A stretch of 64,000 nt of DNA from NCBI GenBank assembly GCA_946546825.1, contig CAMNOK010000002.1:37668-101667 (forward strand), written 5' to 3'. Under the pieces are notes generated by a model. That model worked only from the letters and a program-made list of their open reading frames with translations. It ran no database searches and was not told where the DNA came from. Position 1 is the stretch's first letter; every line of letters starts with the position of its first letter. Shown one piece after another: positions 40,856-51,361 of this stretch. Source of the DNA: an uncultured bacterium. GTDB taxonomy: Bacteria; Bacteroidota; Bacteroidia; Bacteroidales; Bacteroidaceae. Made by a program: the position numbers and the translations under genes.

Positions 40856-42385
40856 CTTAAGCGCCTTGCTCAGCATGTAGTACATTTCGTTGTTCTGCAG
40901 CTGTTGCTTGAATTCGCTGATCTTCGTGTCCTTGTTGATGCGAACATATTCGATGCCCAGCATCTCGGCGAAGTCTTCCCAGTACTCCTCGGTGATATCG
41001 TAAGAGAAGGCACTGTGGTGAGTACCGCCTGCCAGGATCCATGCACCGGCACCAATCTCGAATGTGGGCTGTGGAACCCAGAGAGCAGATGCCACGGGCA
41101 GGTTGGGCATAGGTTTGGGTTTGATGCACTCTACCTCCTGAGAAATCAGGCGGAAACGGTTGCCCAGGTCAACGACGGTAGCCTTGATGCCACGTCCGAC
41201 TTTAGAGGTAAACACGAGTCGAGCCGTCTGCTGCTTGCGGATGCCGATGCCGAGGAAGTGGACTTCCAGTTTGGGTTTGTCAACAGCGATGAGCGGACAA
41301 ACTTCCAGCATGTGGCTCTGCAGGCAGGAACTGCGGTCGCCGGCGAAGTTGAGAGTGTAGTCCTCGAGGAAGGAACAACCTGTCGGCATGCCCTGCTGGA
41401 TGACCCAGAGTGTGCGGAATAGGCAGGCAGTTTTCCAGTCGCCTTCAGCACCAAAGCCATAGCCTTCTTCCATCAGACGCTGTGAAGCCAGACCAGGAAT
41501 CTGGTCGAAGCCAACGAAGTTCGGGTCGTCGATGTCGGCATCACCGAGGTCGTCGAAGTTGGTAGTAAATGCTGTGGCTCCCTCGTCTTTCAGCACGCGG
41601 CGCAGGGCGATCTCTGCCTTGGCAGCATTTTTCACCTTTTCCCAATATACTTGTTCTCCGCTCTCATCAATCTTGATGGTGTAGAGTTTCTTGTATTCTT
41701 CAACCAGTTCGTCAGCCTCTTTGTCGGTCACTTTTTTGAAGTATTCCATCAGAGAACTTACGGGGTAGTAGTCAACATGGTAACCCATGCGCTGTTCGAA
41801 TTCTACGCGGTCTCCGTCGGTCACAGCCACGTTGTTCATGTTCATACCGAACATCAGACAGCGCACGTTGTGAGCATCAGCCACACCGGCAGCCACGCGT
41901 GCCCATACTGCAATCTGCTTCTGAGCGGCCTCGTCTTTCCAGTAACCGCAAACCACCTTGCGGGGAACGCGCATGCGGGTGCAGATATGTCCGAACTCGA
42001 TATCGCCGTGTGCACTCTGGTTCAAGTTCATGAAGTCCATGTCCATCGTGTCCCAGGGAATCTCTGCGTTATACTGTGTGTGGAAGTGGAGCAGAGGCTT
42101 CTGCAGAGCCTGCAGTCCTTTGATCCACATCTTGGCAGGTGAGAAGGTGTGCATCCAGGTAATGATGCCTACGCACTTATCGTCGTTGTTGGCAGCCTTC
42201 ATGACGTCTTCCACTTCCTTAGAGCTGTTGGCTGTGCCTTTATAGACGACCTTAATGGGTATAATGCCGCTGTCGTTCAGACCGGCAACCATTTCCTTAC
42301 TGTGAGCGTCAACAGCGATGACGGCATCACCTCCGTAGAGCAACTGTGCACCAGTTACCCACCAAACTTCTAAATTTTCAAACAT
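40853..42385 (-). CDS. araA: L-arabinose isomerase
   Basis: WWVTGAQLLYG start; WMHTFSPAKMWI; HTQYNAEIPWDTMDMDFMNLNQSAHGD. Confidence 0.96.
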   Translation of the reverse strand: MFENLEVWWVTGAQLLYGGDAVIAVDAHSKEMVAGLNDSGIIPIKVVYKGTANSSKEVEDVMKAANNDDKCVGIITWMHTFSPAKMWIKGLQALQKPLLHFHTQYNAEIPWDTMDMDFMNLNQSAHGDIEFGHICTRMRVPRKVVCGYWKDEAAQKQIAVWARVAAGVADAHNVRCLMFGMNMNNVAVTDGDRVEFEQRMGYHVDYYPVSSLMEYFKKVTDKEADELVEEYKKLYTIKIDESGEQVYWEKVKNAAKAEIALRRVLKDEGATAFTTNFDDLGDADIDDPNFVGFDQIPGLASQRLMEEGYGFGAEGDWKTACLFRTLWVIQQGMPTGCSFLEDYTLNFAGDRSSCLQSHMLEVCPLIAVDKPKLEVHFLGIGIRKQQTARLVFTSKVGRGIKATVVDLGNRFRLISQEVECIKPKPMPNLPVASALWVPQPTFEIGAGAWILAGGTHHSAFSYDITEEYWEDFAEMLGIEYVRINKDTKISEFKQQLQNNEMYYMLSKALK

Positions 42386-42398
42386 AGTTCTAAAATTT

Positions 42399-42434
42399 TA
42401 ATTGATAATTGATAATTGACAATGGATAATTGGC
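42399..42434. repeat. AT-rich repeat flanking the four-helix-bundle gene (downstream side)
   Basis: TTAATTGATAATTGATAATTGACAATGGATAATTGG; inverted relative to 42844-42880. Confidence 0.75.
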
Positions 42435-42475
42435 TCCGCTTGACAAATATCGCATACCAAGATTAATAATAAGAT

Positions 42476-42835
42476 TTATTCGTTTTTATTTTTTGTTGTT
42501 TTAATAATAGATACCAGCAACTTTGTAATGGCTCGACAATCCGTAATGATACTATCGTATTCGTCCTTTTTCAAGTATTCTGTTCTTTGCAATAGTCTGA
42601 GCCAATAGTCTGACTCATAAGATTCCTTTAGGGCGATACTCATTTTCGACAGAAAGTCCATTAGACTTTGTGCTTGCTGCGCCTCACAGATATTAGCTCC
42701 TACACTCGTAGCTGAACGGAGCAACTGTTTTGACATGACATACTCCTGCTTAGTTGTTGTCAGGTACTTGTAAAGATTAACAATCCGCACAGAGAACTCA
42801 AAACTCTTTTCTTCGACGACGTTATTCTCCTTCAT
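42476..42835 (-). CDS. Four-helix-bundle protein (S23/23S-rRNA-intervening-sequence-like)
   Basis: QLLRSATSVGANICEAQQAQS...FLSKMSIALKESYESDYWLRLL motif. Confidence 0.93.
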   Translation of the reverse strand: MKENNVVEEKSFEFSVRIVNLYKYLTTTKQEYVMSKQLLRSATSVGANICEAQQAQSLMDFLSKMSIALKESYESDYWLRLLQRTEYLKKDEYDSIITDCRAITKLLVSIIKTTKNKNE

Positions 42836-42843
42836 GGCGTAGC

Positions 42844-42880
42844 TTAATTATCAATTATCCATTGTCCATTGTCAATTTAT
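42844..42880. repeat. AT-rich repeat flanking the four-helix-bundle gene (upstream side)
   Basis: CTTAATTATCAATTATCCATTGTCCATTGTCAATTTA. Confidence 0.75.
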
Positions 42881-42883
42881 GGT

Positions 42884-43588
42884 TTAGCGCTTGCGCTGAC
42901 CATAGTAGGCATTAGGTCCGTGCTTACGGTTGTAATGCTTCTCAATGAGCAGCGGGTTCATGGTCAGCTTGGGATTTACCGAGAAGGCAACAAAGGCCAT
43001 CTTGGCGCATTGCTCCATGACTTTAGCGTTATAGACGGCATTGTCGGGAGAGGTTCCCCATGAGAAAGGTCCGTGGTTTTTCACCAGGACGGCCGGAGTG
43101 TGGTCGGGGTTGATTTTTCGGATGTTCAGAATCTCGTCCACGATGACATTGCCCGTTTCCAGCTCATATTGTCCTTCCACTTCTTCCTTGGTCATGTCGC
43201 GTGTGCACGGAATGGCCTGATAGAAGTAGTCGGCATGTGTAGTTCCTATGTTGGGAATGTCACATCCTGCCTGCGCAAAAGCTGTGGCATAGGTGGAGTG
43301 GGTGTGAACGACGCCCTGAATGTTGGGGAATGCTTTATACAGCACAAGGTGTGTGGGTGTGTCACTGGAGGGGTTGAGGTCGCCTTCGACCACTTTCCCG
43401 GTCTGCAGATCCACCACCACCATGTCTTCAGCCTTCATCTCGTCATAACTGACGCCGCTGGGCTTGATGACAACGAGGCCTTTCTCTCTGTCGATGCCTG
43501 AGACGTTACCCCAGGTAAAGATGACCAGTCCCTGTTTCACCAGGTCGAGGTTGGCCTTAAATACTTTCTGTTTGAGTTCTTCTAACAT
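42884..43588 (-). CDS. araD: L-ribulose-5-phosphate 4-epimerase
   Basis: [57 protein letters not shown]. Confidence 0.95.
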   Translation of the reverse strand: MLEELKQKVFKANLDLVKQGLVIFTWGNVSGIDREKGLVVIKPSGVSYDEMKAEDMVVVDLQTGKVVEGDLNPSSDTPTHLVLYKAFPNIQGVVHTHSTYATAFAQAGCDIPNIGTTHADYFYQAIPCTRDMTKEEVEGQYELETGNVIVDEILNIRKINPDHTPAVLVKNHGPFSWGTSPDNAVYNAKVMEQCAKMAFVAFSVNPKLTMNPLLIEKHYNRKHGPNAYYGQRKR

Positions 43589-43592
43589 GATA

Positions 43593-44267
43593 TTACAGTT
43601 TAAAATAAGGGTACTCCTTATATGCTTTTTTGTTGAAGCGATAGAGGGCAGCACCCCGTTTAGAGGTTACTTTGTCAATGAGTTCTGTTTTTTCTATAAA
43701 GTCTATGGCCTTGATGCGTTTGCGGAAATTGCGTTTGTCTATTTCCTCTCCGAGGATGGCTTCATAGACGTTTTGCAGCTGTGTAAGCGTGAAGAGATTG
43801 GGAAGGAGATTAAAACTCAGCGGCTCCGTGCTGATGCGTTGACGCAGCAGGGTAATGGCTTTCTTCACCATCTGTTCGTGGTCAGAGTAGAGTGGTGGCA
43901 TATTCTCCTTGCTAACCCATTCCAGCCCATACTTCTTCCGTAGTTTGTCATCGTAGTCCTTCACGTTGATCAGCGCGCAGTAGGCAATAGAGATGACCCG
44001 TTCTCCCGGGTCGCGGTCAATTTCGCCGAAGGCACCGACCTGCTTCATATAGACTTTTTTCATGCCGGTGAGCTCATAGAGGACGCGGTTGGCCGCGTCG
44101 TCTATGCTCTCATCAGCATTTACAAAGCCTCCGTAGAGTGACCATTCTCCTCGTCCCGGGTCCATCTGTCGCTTGCCGATGAGCAGCTTCAGCTGTCCTT
44201 TCTCGAATCCGAAGATAATACAATCTACGGAGACCCAGACTTTGGAATATTCGCTATAATAGGTCAT
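43593..44267 (-). CDS. NUDIX-domain transcriptional regulator (AraR/NrtR-like)
   Basis: NUDIX fold with degenerate box ([26 protein letters not shown]) plus winged-helix C-terminus; next to ara genes. Confidence 0.85.
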   Translation of the reverse strand: MTYYSEYSKVWVSVDCIIFGFEKGQLKLLIGKRQMDPGRGEWSLYGGFVNADESIDDAANRVLYELTGMKKVYMKQVGAFGEIDRDPGERVISIAYCALINVKDYDDKLRKKYGLEWVSKENMPPLYSDHEQMVKKAITLLRQRISTEPLSFNLLPNLFTLTQLQNVYEAILGEEIDKRNFRKRIKAIDFIEKTELIDKVTSKRGAALYRFNKKAYKEYPYFKL

Positions 44268-44278
44268 TATTAATTATT

Positions 44279-46024
44279 TTACCAGAAGTATGCATAGAAG
44301 CAAGCGCAGAGGCCGATGACAACGAGCGTTCCCACGATGTCCCAGAAGCCCCAGCTTTCGCGGATGCTCTTTTTGAAGTCTGCGCTGAAGGTGATGGCGT
44401 CAACTTGTTCTTTAGAAGGAGCGGGTGTGAAGCAGCTGACGACGATCATCAGCAGGATGATGAACACCAGCAGCCAGCACTCAAAGATGAGCCAGTTAGT
44501 CTGCCAGAACCAGGTGGTGTTTTCCCAGAAGGCGCCGTCCATGGCAGCCTTGCCGGAGTCGGTGAGGACATTGGTGAGCAGGCGTACCATGCCGATGACG
44601 AAGCCACCGATGAGACCCCATTCGCCGGCCTTCGGTGTGATCTTCTTGGAGAAGATACCGAGTGTGAAGACGGCTACCATGGCAGGAGCAATCAGTGACT
44701 GGATGTCTTGCAGATAGCTGTAGAGGTTACCCATGTTCATCATGATGGGCATCCATGCAAGACCCAGCAGCACAACGACGATTGTTGCCATACGACCGAC
44801 GAAGACGTAGTGTGCTTCGCTCATGCCTTTTTTCATGGGCTTGTAGAAGTCCTCTGTGAACAGGGTTGCACAACTGTTGAAGAATGCAGCCAGGGAGGCT
44901 ACGAGAGCGCAGACGAAACCGATGGTCACGATGCCCTTGATACCGGCAGGCAGAATGTTTTTCACCATCATGGCGAAAGCACCGTCAGTTGACTCGTGGT
45001 TGGTGATATCCATTTCGATGCCGCTTCCTGTTTTCAGGGAGAGGGCATAGGCAATCATACCGGGGATGAGGAACATGAAGCAGGGGAGAATCTTGAAGAA
45101 TCCGGCTGCGATGGTGCCGCGGCGTGCGCGTGCTATCACCTTAGCGTTGTCCTCACCTGGAACCTGTCCCAGTACACGCTGAACGATGTGCTGGTCAGTG
45201 CACCAGTACCAGAAGCCAATGATGGAAGCACCGAGGAATACAACGTAGCCTGGGAACTGCGGATACATGGGGTCTGCGGGGTCGGTGTGGAACATGTGGG
45301 TTGTTCCGTAGCCGTTGTGTGCCTGGTTGCAGGCGTCCATCATGGCAGCCCATCCTGCGGTGATGCTGCCGTCACCTAATGTGGCAAGTCCGAGGAACAA
45401 CACCAGGAAAGAACCGATGATGAGGATAGGGGTCTGAATGGTGGAGAGAGTCATCACACCTTTCATGCCACCGAAGACGGTGAACACGGCTGTGATGAAA
45501 ATGAGTCCGATGGCTCCATACCAGAAGGGGATGCCCAGCAGATACTTGAAGAAGATACCTCCGGTGAAGGCCGTTACGCTGACTTTGGTCAGAACGTAGG
45601 CCACGAGGGTGATGATAGAGAGCCAGGAACCTGTGCGCTGTGTGTAGCGGAACTTCAGGAAGTCAGGCATGGTGATAATCTTTCCCATCTTGTTGATGAG
45701 CAGCTGATAGAAAGGAACAAACAGCCAGCCGAGGATGAGGATCATCCAGCCCTGCATCTCCCAGTGAGCCATTCCCACGCCGTCTTTTGCACCAGTACCG
45801 GCCAGACCAACGAGGTGTTCAGAGCCGATGTTGGCAGCGAAGATGGCCATACCGATTACATACCAGGGCTCGCCCTTACCGAAGAGGTAGGCCGACGAGT
45901 CTTCGCCCTGCTGAGCTTTCTTGTCTTTCCAGATGGCATACCATACGGCAGCCACCACTCCACAAAGGCCGACGGCAAGCACTGCCCAGTCGAGCCAGAT
46001 GAATTCATGTGAACTCCAGTTCAT
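44279..46024 (-). CDS. Sodium:solute symporter (SSS family, sugar)
   Basis: GSEHLVGLAGTGAKDG, CTDQHIVQRVLG, about 14 TM segments. Confidence 0.92.
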   Translation of the reverse strand: MNWSSHEFIWLDWAVLAVGLCGVVAAVWYAIWKDKKAQQGEDSSAYLFGKGEPWYVIGMAIFAANIGSEHLVGLAGTGAKDGVGMAHWEMQGWMILILGWLFVPFYQLLINKMGKIITMPDFLKFRYTQRTGSWLSIITLVAYVLTKVSVTAFTGGIFFKYLLGIPFWYGAIGLIFITAVFTVFGGMKGVMTLSTIQTPILIIGSFLVLFLGLATLGDGSITAGWAAMMDACNQAHNGYGTTHMFHTDPADPMYPQFPGYVVFLGASIIGFWYWCTDQHIVQRVLGQVPGEDNAKVIARARRGTIAAGFFKILPCFMFLIPGMIAYALSLKTGSGIEMDITNHESTDGAFAMMVKNILPAGIKGIVTIGFVCALVASLAAFFNSCATLFTEDFYKPMKKGMSEAHYVFVGRMATIVVVLLGLAWMPIMMNMGNLYSYLQDIQSLIAPAMVAVFTLGIFSKKITPKAGEWGLIGGFVIGMVRLLTNVLTDSGKAAMDGAFWENTTWFWQTNWLIFECWLLVFIILLMIVVSCFTPAPSKEQVDAITFSADFKKSIRESWGFWDIVGTLVVIGLCACFYAYFW

Positions 46025-46059
46025 AATGTTATTGTATTTAATTGTTTTAAGTTTCTTGT

Positions 46060-47238
46060 CTATTTGATGCTGAACTTATAGGCAGCGTGGCTGTAATATT
46101 TTTCGCCTGGTTTGAGGGTAGGTTGTACCCAGTCGGCCTTGTTGGGAGAGTCAGGATACTTCTGGCTTTCCAGGCATACGCTGACGTGTTGCGGATAGAC
46201 CAGGCCTTTTTTGTGGTGGATATTCACTTCGTTGCCCACACCCTGGAAGTTACCGCTATAGACCTGTACGCCCGGCTCATTGGTAAACATTTCCATAAGG
46301 ATGCCGCTCTTCGGGCTATAGAGTGAGGCGCAGACCTGTGTGTCGTCGCCTTTGCCGTCCTTAAAGGTGTTCAGACAGAAGTTGTGGTCGTAGCCGCCAG
46401 CGTTCTGAATCTGGTCGAAGGCCGACTTGATGCTGTCGCCAATGGCATGGGCTTTGCGGAAGTCCATGGGCGTTCCCTCTACGGGTTTGATTTCGCCGGT
46501 GGGGATATAGAGCTTGTCGGAGGGTGTGAAGTTATCGGCATTGACATAGAGCACTTGGTCGTAGCCAGGTTGTGTGAAGTCGCCAGACAGGTTGTAGTAG
46601 TTGTGATTGGTCTGGTTGATGATGGTTTCCTTGTCGGTGGTAGCCTCCCAGGTGATATCGAGCACGTTGTCGTCGGTCACTTTGTAGGTTGTCACGGCAA
46701 CCACCTTTCCGGGGAATCCATTCTCGCCGTCCTCGGCGGTGATGGTGAGCTTCAGTGTCTGTTCGTCAGTCATCTCTGCGTCATACACTTGGTTCATCCA
46801 GCCAGTGTTGCCGCCGCCGTGCAGACAGTTGCCGTTGTCGTTGGCTTTCAGTTGATACTCCTGTCCGTTCAGTGTGAACTTGGAGCCCTTGATGCGGTTG
46901 GCATAGCGTCCGACACTTGAGCCATAGTCGGTGGGTGAGTTCAGGGTGTCGGCATACTGGTGAATGTTGTCGAAACCGAGCACGACGTCGGTGGGTTGTC
47001 CGTTCTTGTCGGGCACCACGAGTGAGACGACGCGTCCGCCATAGTTGGTGATGCACACTTCCATGCCGTTGTTGTTTTTCAGCGTGTAGAGTTTCACGGT
47101 TTTCCCGTTGATGATGGTGTCAAAGGCAGCGGGGTCGAGTCCTGACACGGTCAACTTTGTCTCGGTGCCGTTGGCACAGGATGAGAGCAGAAGTGTAGCC
47201 ATTCCTGCTCCAATCATAAAGCTTTTGAAGTTTCTCAT
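46060..47238 (-). CDS. galM: Aldose 1-epimerase, predicted lipoprotein/exported
   Basis: LLLSSCANG lipobox; NYGGRVVSLVVPDKNG; VCLESQKYPDSPN. Confidence 0.92.
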   Translation of the reverse strand: MRNFKSFMIGAGMATLLLSSCANGTETKLTVSGLDPAAFDTIINGKTVKLYTLKNNNGMEVCITNYGGRVVSLVVPDKNGQPTDVVLGFDNIHQYADTLNSPTDYGSSVGRYANRIKGSKFTLNGQEYQLKANDNGNCLHGGGNTGWMNQVYDAEMTDEQTLKLTITAEDGENGFPGKVVAVTTYKVTDDNVLDITWEATTDKETIINQTNHNYYNLSGDFTQPGYDQVLYVNADNFTPSDKLYIPTGEIKPVEGTPMDFRKAHAIGDSIKSAFDQIQNAGGYDHNFCLNTFKDGKGDDTQVCASLYSPKSGILMEMFTNEPGVQVYSGNFQGVGNEVNIHHKKGLVYPQHVSVCLESQKYPDSPNKADWVQPTLKPGEKYYSHAAYKFSIK

Positions 47239-47403
47239 AAAGAGGTTTTTAAGTTAGTAACTAAATTTTGGTGTAAAATTACAACTTTTTCCCGAATGTC
47301 TTATCAGTTTGTGTGTTTCTTTTTTCTCTGCTTTTATGGATTTTGTATTTCTTAACAGTTCATTTGGTGTTGTCGTGGCCTGTAGGTTCGGTTTGTGTAT
47401 GAC

Positions 47404-47434
47404 AAAAAAGAGGAGACCCTTTTGAGGTCTCCTC
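47404..47434 (-). terminator. Intrinsic terminator of the MFS gene
   Basis: Minus strand GAGGAGACC-TCAAAAG-GGTCTCCTC-TTTTTT. Confidence 0.85.
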
Positions 47435-47464
47435 CAGTGATGTTTGTATTCAAGTCGTGGAATA

Positions 47465-48754
47465 TCAATCGACGGGGATGTCGGTGTTGACATTCTTTGA
47501 ACCGACAAGTGCGTAGTACAGGATGTATGCGGCACAGAGCAGCGGCACCCAGTAGGAGATGAGGTAGCTGCCGGTGACGTCGGCCACGAGTCCCTGTATG
47601 CCCACCATGATGGCGAAGCCGCAGACCATGGTCATGAAGGCGCCCGATGCGATGGCGGTATATTTGCCGAGGCCCTCTGTGGCAAGGTTGAAGATGCCGC
47701 CCCACATGACGCTGGCACAGAGGCCCACGAGCAGGAAGCAGAAGATGCCGACGGGTACATCACCCCAGAGGATGGCCATGTTGGTGTAGTCGATGCCGGG
47801 CACGCTGACGGCGGTGGTTGTCGGTAGGTAGATGCCAAGGAGCAACAGGATGATGGCCAGTCCGCTGACGAATGTTATCATGGCTTTGGTGGAAACTTTC
47901 GCTCCCACACTGGCACCGATGAAACGTCCGATGAGCATGAACAGGAAGTAGATGGAGGCCAGAGTGCCTACATATCCAGCGTCCATAGCCAGACCGGGTG
48001 TTGCTGCATCGGGGGCTGCTGTCAGGTATTGGAGTATGAAGCCGGGGATACCCATCTCCACACCGCCGTAGAGACCGATGGCCAGGATGCCGAGGTCAAA
48101 GTGGCGGAAGCGCATGGAAGTCTTGATGTCTTGAAGCAGGTGGCCGCCTTCAGGCTGTGCAGGCTCTTCTATCTTGGTGAAGAGGATGACGACGAAGGCT
48201 ACGGCGAAGATGGCCAGTGCAATCATCAGTGCCGGTGTGGCATCGGAGATCTTAGCCTTGGCAGCATCGCCGATGAGGGCACCCATGATGATATAGACAG
48301 CCACGGCAGCCGAAGAGTTGAACACACCGCCCGTCTGGATGAGCTGGTTACCCTTGTTGCCGCCACCTCCGAGGAGGTTCAGCATCGGATTGACGACGGT
48401 GTTCAGAATGCACATGCAGGCACCTGAGATGAGGGCTCCGATGAGATAGACGGCCATGCCGCCCCAACCGGAGAGCCACTGCACAAGGATGCCGACGATG
48501 CCGACCACGAGTCCGATGAGGGCAGTCTTCTTGTAGCCGAACTTCTGTATGCAGATACCTGCGGGGAAGCCCATGACCAGATAGGCCATGAAGTTGCCGT
48601 AGTTACCAATCATGGCCATGAAGTTGGTGGTGCCGAACTGGTTTTTCACGATGACGCCCATGGGTGAGCAGAGGTTGGTCACAAAGGCAATCATGGCGAA
48701 CAGGGCAATCATCACGATGATGGCAGGCCACTGGGTTTTCTGTTGTGTACTCAT
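47465..48754 (-). CDS. MFS sugar transporter (FHS/GluP-like)
   Basis: 12 TM; FMAYLVMGFPAGICIQKFGYKKTALIGL. Confidence 0.9.
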   Translation of the reverse strand: MSTQQKTQWPAIIVMIALFAMIAFVTNLCSPMGVIVKNQFGTTNFMAMIGNYGNFMAYLVMGFPAGICIQKFGYKKTALIGLVVGIVGILVQWLSGWGGMAVYLIGALISGACMCILNTVVNPMLNLLGGGGNKGNQLIQTGGVFNSSAAVAVYIIMGALIGDAAKAKISDATPALMIALAIFAVAFVVILFTKIEEPAQPEGGHLLQDIKTSMRFRHFDLGILAIGLYGGVEMGIPGFILQYLTAAPDAATPGLAMDAGYVGTLASIYFLFMLIGRFIGASVGAKVSTKAMITFVSGLAIILLLLGIYLPTTTAVSVPGIDYTNMAILWGDVPVGIFCFLLVGLCASVMWGGIFNLATEGLGKYTAIASGAFMTMVCGFAIMVGIQGLVADVTGSYLISYWVPLLCAAYILYYALVGSKNVNTDIPVD

Positions 48755-48772
48755 TTGCTTAATTTTAAGTGA

Positions 48773-49936
48773 TTAGCAGATTTTGCGTGAGCCGTCGCTG
48801 ATGATGACGTCATACACTTTGGGCTCCTTGCCGTACTTAGCCTGGTATTTCTCCTTGGCTGTGGCAATAAAGCTGTCGTAGAGCTCGTCTTTGACGAGGT
48901 TGATGGTGCAGCCGCCGAAGCCACCGCCCATGATACGGCTGCCTGTAACGCCACACTCCTTGGCAATGTCGTTCAGGTAGTCGAGCTCCTCGCAGGAAAC
49001 TTCATACTCCTTGGAGAGACCCTCGTGGGTTTCATACATTTTCTTTCCTACGGTCTCGTAGTCACCGGCAACGAGTGCGTCGCAGACAGCCAGCACACGG
49101 TCTTTCTCACCGAGTACGAAGTGTGCGCGCTTGTAGTCTTCTTCGCCTACCTCGGCGCGAACCTCTTCAAGCTGCTCCCATGTGCAGTCGCGCAGGGTCT
49201 CGAAGGTTGCTTCCGGGTGCTTGGCAGCGATGTGCTTCACGACGTTCTCGCAGCTGTTGCGTCGGTCGTTGTAGGGAGAGCCGGCCAGTTCGTGCTTCAC
49301 GCAGGAGTTGAGCAGTACGAGTTTGTAGCCTTTCGGGTCGAAGGGGAAATACTCGAACTCGCGGCTACGGCAGTCGAGGCGCATCAGTTTGCCGGCCTGT
49401 CCGAAGACGCTGGCAAACTGGTCCATGATACCGCAGTTCACTCCGCAGTAGTTGTGCTCGGTGGCTTGTCCGGCGAGCACCATGTCCCACTTGCTCACTT
49501 TGTTGTCGCCGAAGAGGTCGTTCAGTCCGCAGGCGAAGCAGCTCTCCATGGCTGCTGATGAAGACATGCCGGCTCCGAGGGGAACATCACCGGCGAAGGC
49601 GATATTGAATCCTTTAACGGGAACGCCTAACTTCTCCATTTCCAGGGCGATACCGTAGATGTAGCGTGCCCATGAGGCGCGTGGTCCTTCTCCATCGTGG
49701 AAGTCGAAATCGACGCGGTCTTTCAGGTCGATAGAGTATGCGCGGATCGTGCTCTCCGTTCCGTTGGGTCTCATTTCGGCCATGATGCCTTTATCTACAG
49801 CACCGGGGAATACGAATCCGCCGTTGTAGTCGGTGTGTTCACCAATGAGGTTGATACGGCCTGGAGAGGCATAGATGTTTCCAGTCTTACCATCGAAGTG
49901 CTTGATGAAGCGACTTCTTACAAATTCAATGTCCAT
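48773..49936 (-). CDS. galK: Galactokinase
   Basis: ASPGRINLIGEHTDYNGGFVFPGAVD; VPLGAGMSSSAAMES; GGGFGGCTINLV. Confidence 0.97.
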   Translation of the reverse strand: MDIEFVRSRFIKHFDGKTGNIYASPGRINLIGEHTDYNGGFVFPGAVDKGIMAEMRPNGTESTIRAYSIDLKDRVDFDFHDGEGPRASWARYIYGIALEMEKLGVPVKGFNIAFAGDVPLGAGMSSSAAMESCFACGLNDLFGDNKVSKWDMVLAGQATEHNYCGVNCGIMDQFASVFGQAGKLMRLDCRSREFEYFPFDPKGYKLVLLNSCVKHELAGSPYNDRRNSCENVVKHIAAKHPEATFETLRDCTWEQLEEVRAEVGEEDYKRAHFVLGEKDRVLAVCDALVAGDYETVGKKMYETHEGLSKEYEVSCEELDYLNDIAKECGVTGSRIMGGGFGGCTINLVKDELYDSFIATAKEKYQAKYGKEPKVYDVIISDGSRKIC

Positions 49937-50130
49937 AACGTCGATAAATTAAGAATTATAAATTAAAAATTAAAAATTTCGTGGGTGAGTTATTGTTGCT
50001 GATTGGGCTATAGGTTTTCCTTGCATGCGTCAACTATACGGCATCCGAACAAATAAGATTTGTCTGCTATAGGATTCCCTGCCATTATCAGTAACTTCTC
50101 ATTTTTACTTTTTCATTTTTCATTTTTCAT

Positions 50131-51228
50131 TTATACAAGTTCGACCCCGAACTTATATACTGTCTTCTGTTTGTATTCCTCGCCGGGACGCAGCACGACA
50201 CTGGGGAAGTAGGGATGGTTGGGTGAGTCGGGGAAGTGCTGGCACTCGAAGCAGATGCCCGAGCGGCGGGGGAAGGTGGCACCGTGTTGTCCGGCATAGC
50301 CGTCGGCCCAGTTGTCGGAGTAGAGCTGTACGCCCGGCTCGGTGGTATAGACCTCCATGGTGCGTCCGCTGACGGGTTCGCAGATGCGGGCGGCAAAGCT
50401 GAGCTCGCCTTCTTCCTTTTTGTTCAACACATAGCAGTGGTCATAGCCGGCACCGTTTTTGATCTGCTCGTCATTGGGGTCGTCGATGTCTTGTCCCACG
50501 GGTTTGGGCTTGCGGAAGTCGAAGGGAGTTCCCTCTACGAAGCGTATCTCGCCGGTTGGGATGCTGGTTTCGTCGATGGGCAGGTAGTAGTCGGCATTGA
50601 TCTCACACACCTGGTTCAGGATGTCGGGTGTGGGGTTAGCGATGCCCTGCAGGGAGAAGAATCCGTGGCTTGTGAGGTTGAGAATGGTTTTCTTGTTGGT
50701 GGTGGCCATGTATTCAATGACCAGCTCGTTTTCGTCGGTAAAGGTATAGACAACCGTTACTCTAACCTCGCCGGTGTAACCTTCTTCGCCATAGGGACTT
50801 ACATATTTGAGCACCACCGAACGGTCGTTCATCTGGAGTGCTTCCCACACTTTGGCGTTCCATCCTCTTTTGCCGCCGTGCAGAGAGTTGGGTCCGTTGT
50901 TGATGGCCAGTTCATACTGCTTGCCGTTGAGTTGGAACTTGCCGCGGCAGATGCGGTTGCCATAGCGTCCGATGAGGGTTGACAGGTAGGGTTCCGGACT
51001 GTTGATGACGTCCTGAATGTTGTCGTGTCCCTGTATGACGTTGGCATGTTTGCCGTTTTTGTCGGGCACCATGATGGCTACGATGGCACCGCCGTAGTTG
51101 GTGATGGCCACTTCGTTGCCCTGATTGTTCTTAAGGATGTAGAGGTCGGTCTGTTTGCCGTTGACAGTGGTCTGGAAGTCTTTTCTTTTCAGGCCACAGA
51201 TGTTCACTGTTTCAGTTGTGTTTGACAT
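50131..51228 (-). CDS. galM: Aldose 1-epimerase, cytoplasmic paralog
   Basis: NYGGAIVAIMVPDKNGK; ICFECQHFPDSPNHPYFPS; no signal peptide. Confidence 0.93.
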   Translation of the reverse strand: MSNTTETVNICGLKRKDFQTTVNGKQTDLYILKNNQGNEVAITNYGGAIVAIMVPDKNGKHANVIQGHDNIQDVINSPEPYLSTLIGRYGNRICRGKFQLNGKQYELAINNGPNSLHGGKRGWNAKVWEALQMNDRSVVLKYVSPYGEEGYTGEVRVTVVYTFTDENELVIEYMATTNKKTILNLTSHGFFSLQGIANPTPDILNQVCEINADYYLPIDETSIPTGEIRFVEGTPFDFRKPKPVGQDIDDPNDEQIKNGAGYDHCYVLNKKEEGELSFAARICEPVSGRTMEVYTTEPGVQLYSDNWADGYAGQHGATFPRRSGICFECQHFPDSPNHPYFPSVVLRPGEEYKQKTVYKFGVELV

Positions 51229-51361
51229 AACTTGAAGTTTTTAGTTATTGTAGTTTGTTGCAAAATAACTGAAAAAAAACGATAGCGACAAATAATTGTC
51301 ACAAAAGATTAGTTAAAAACACTTAATTGCGTTTTCAAAAACACCTCTTCCGTTTGTGTTC

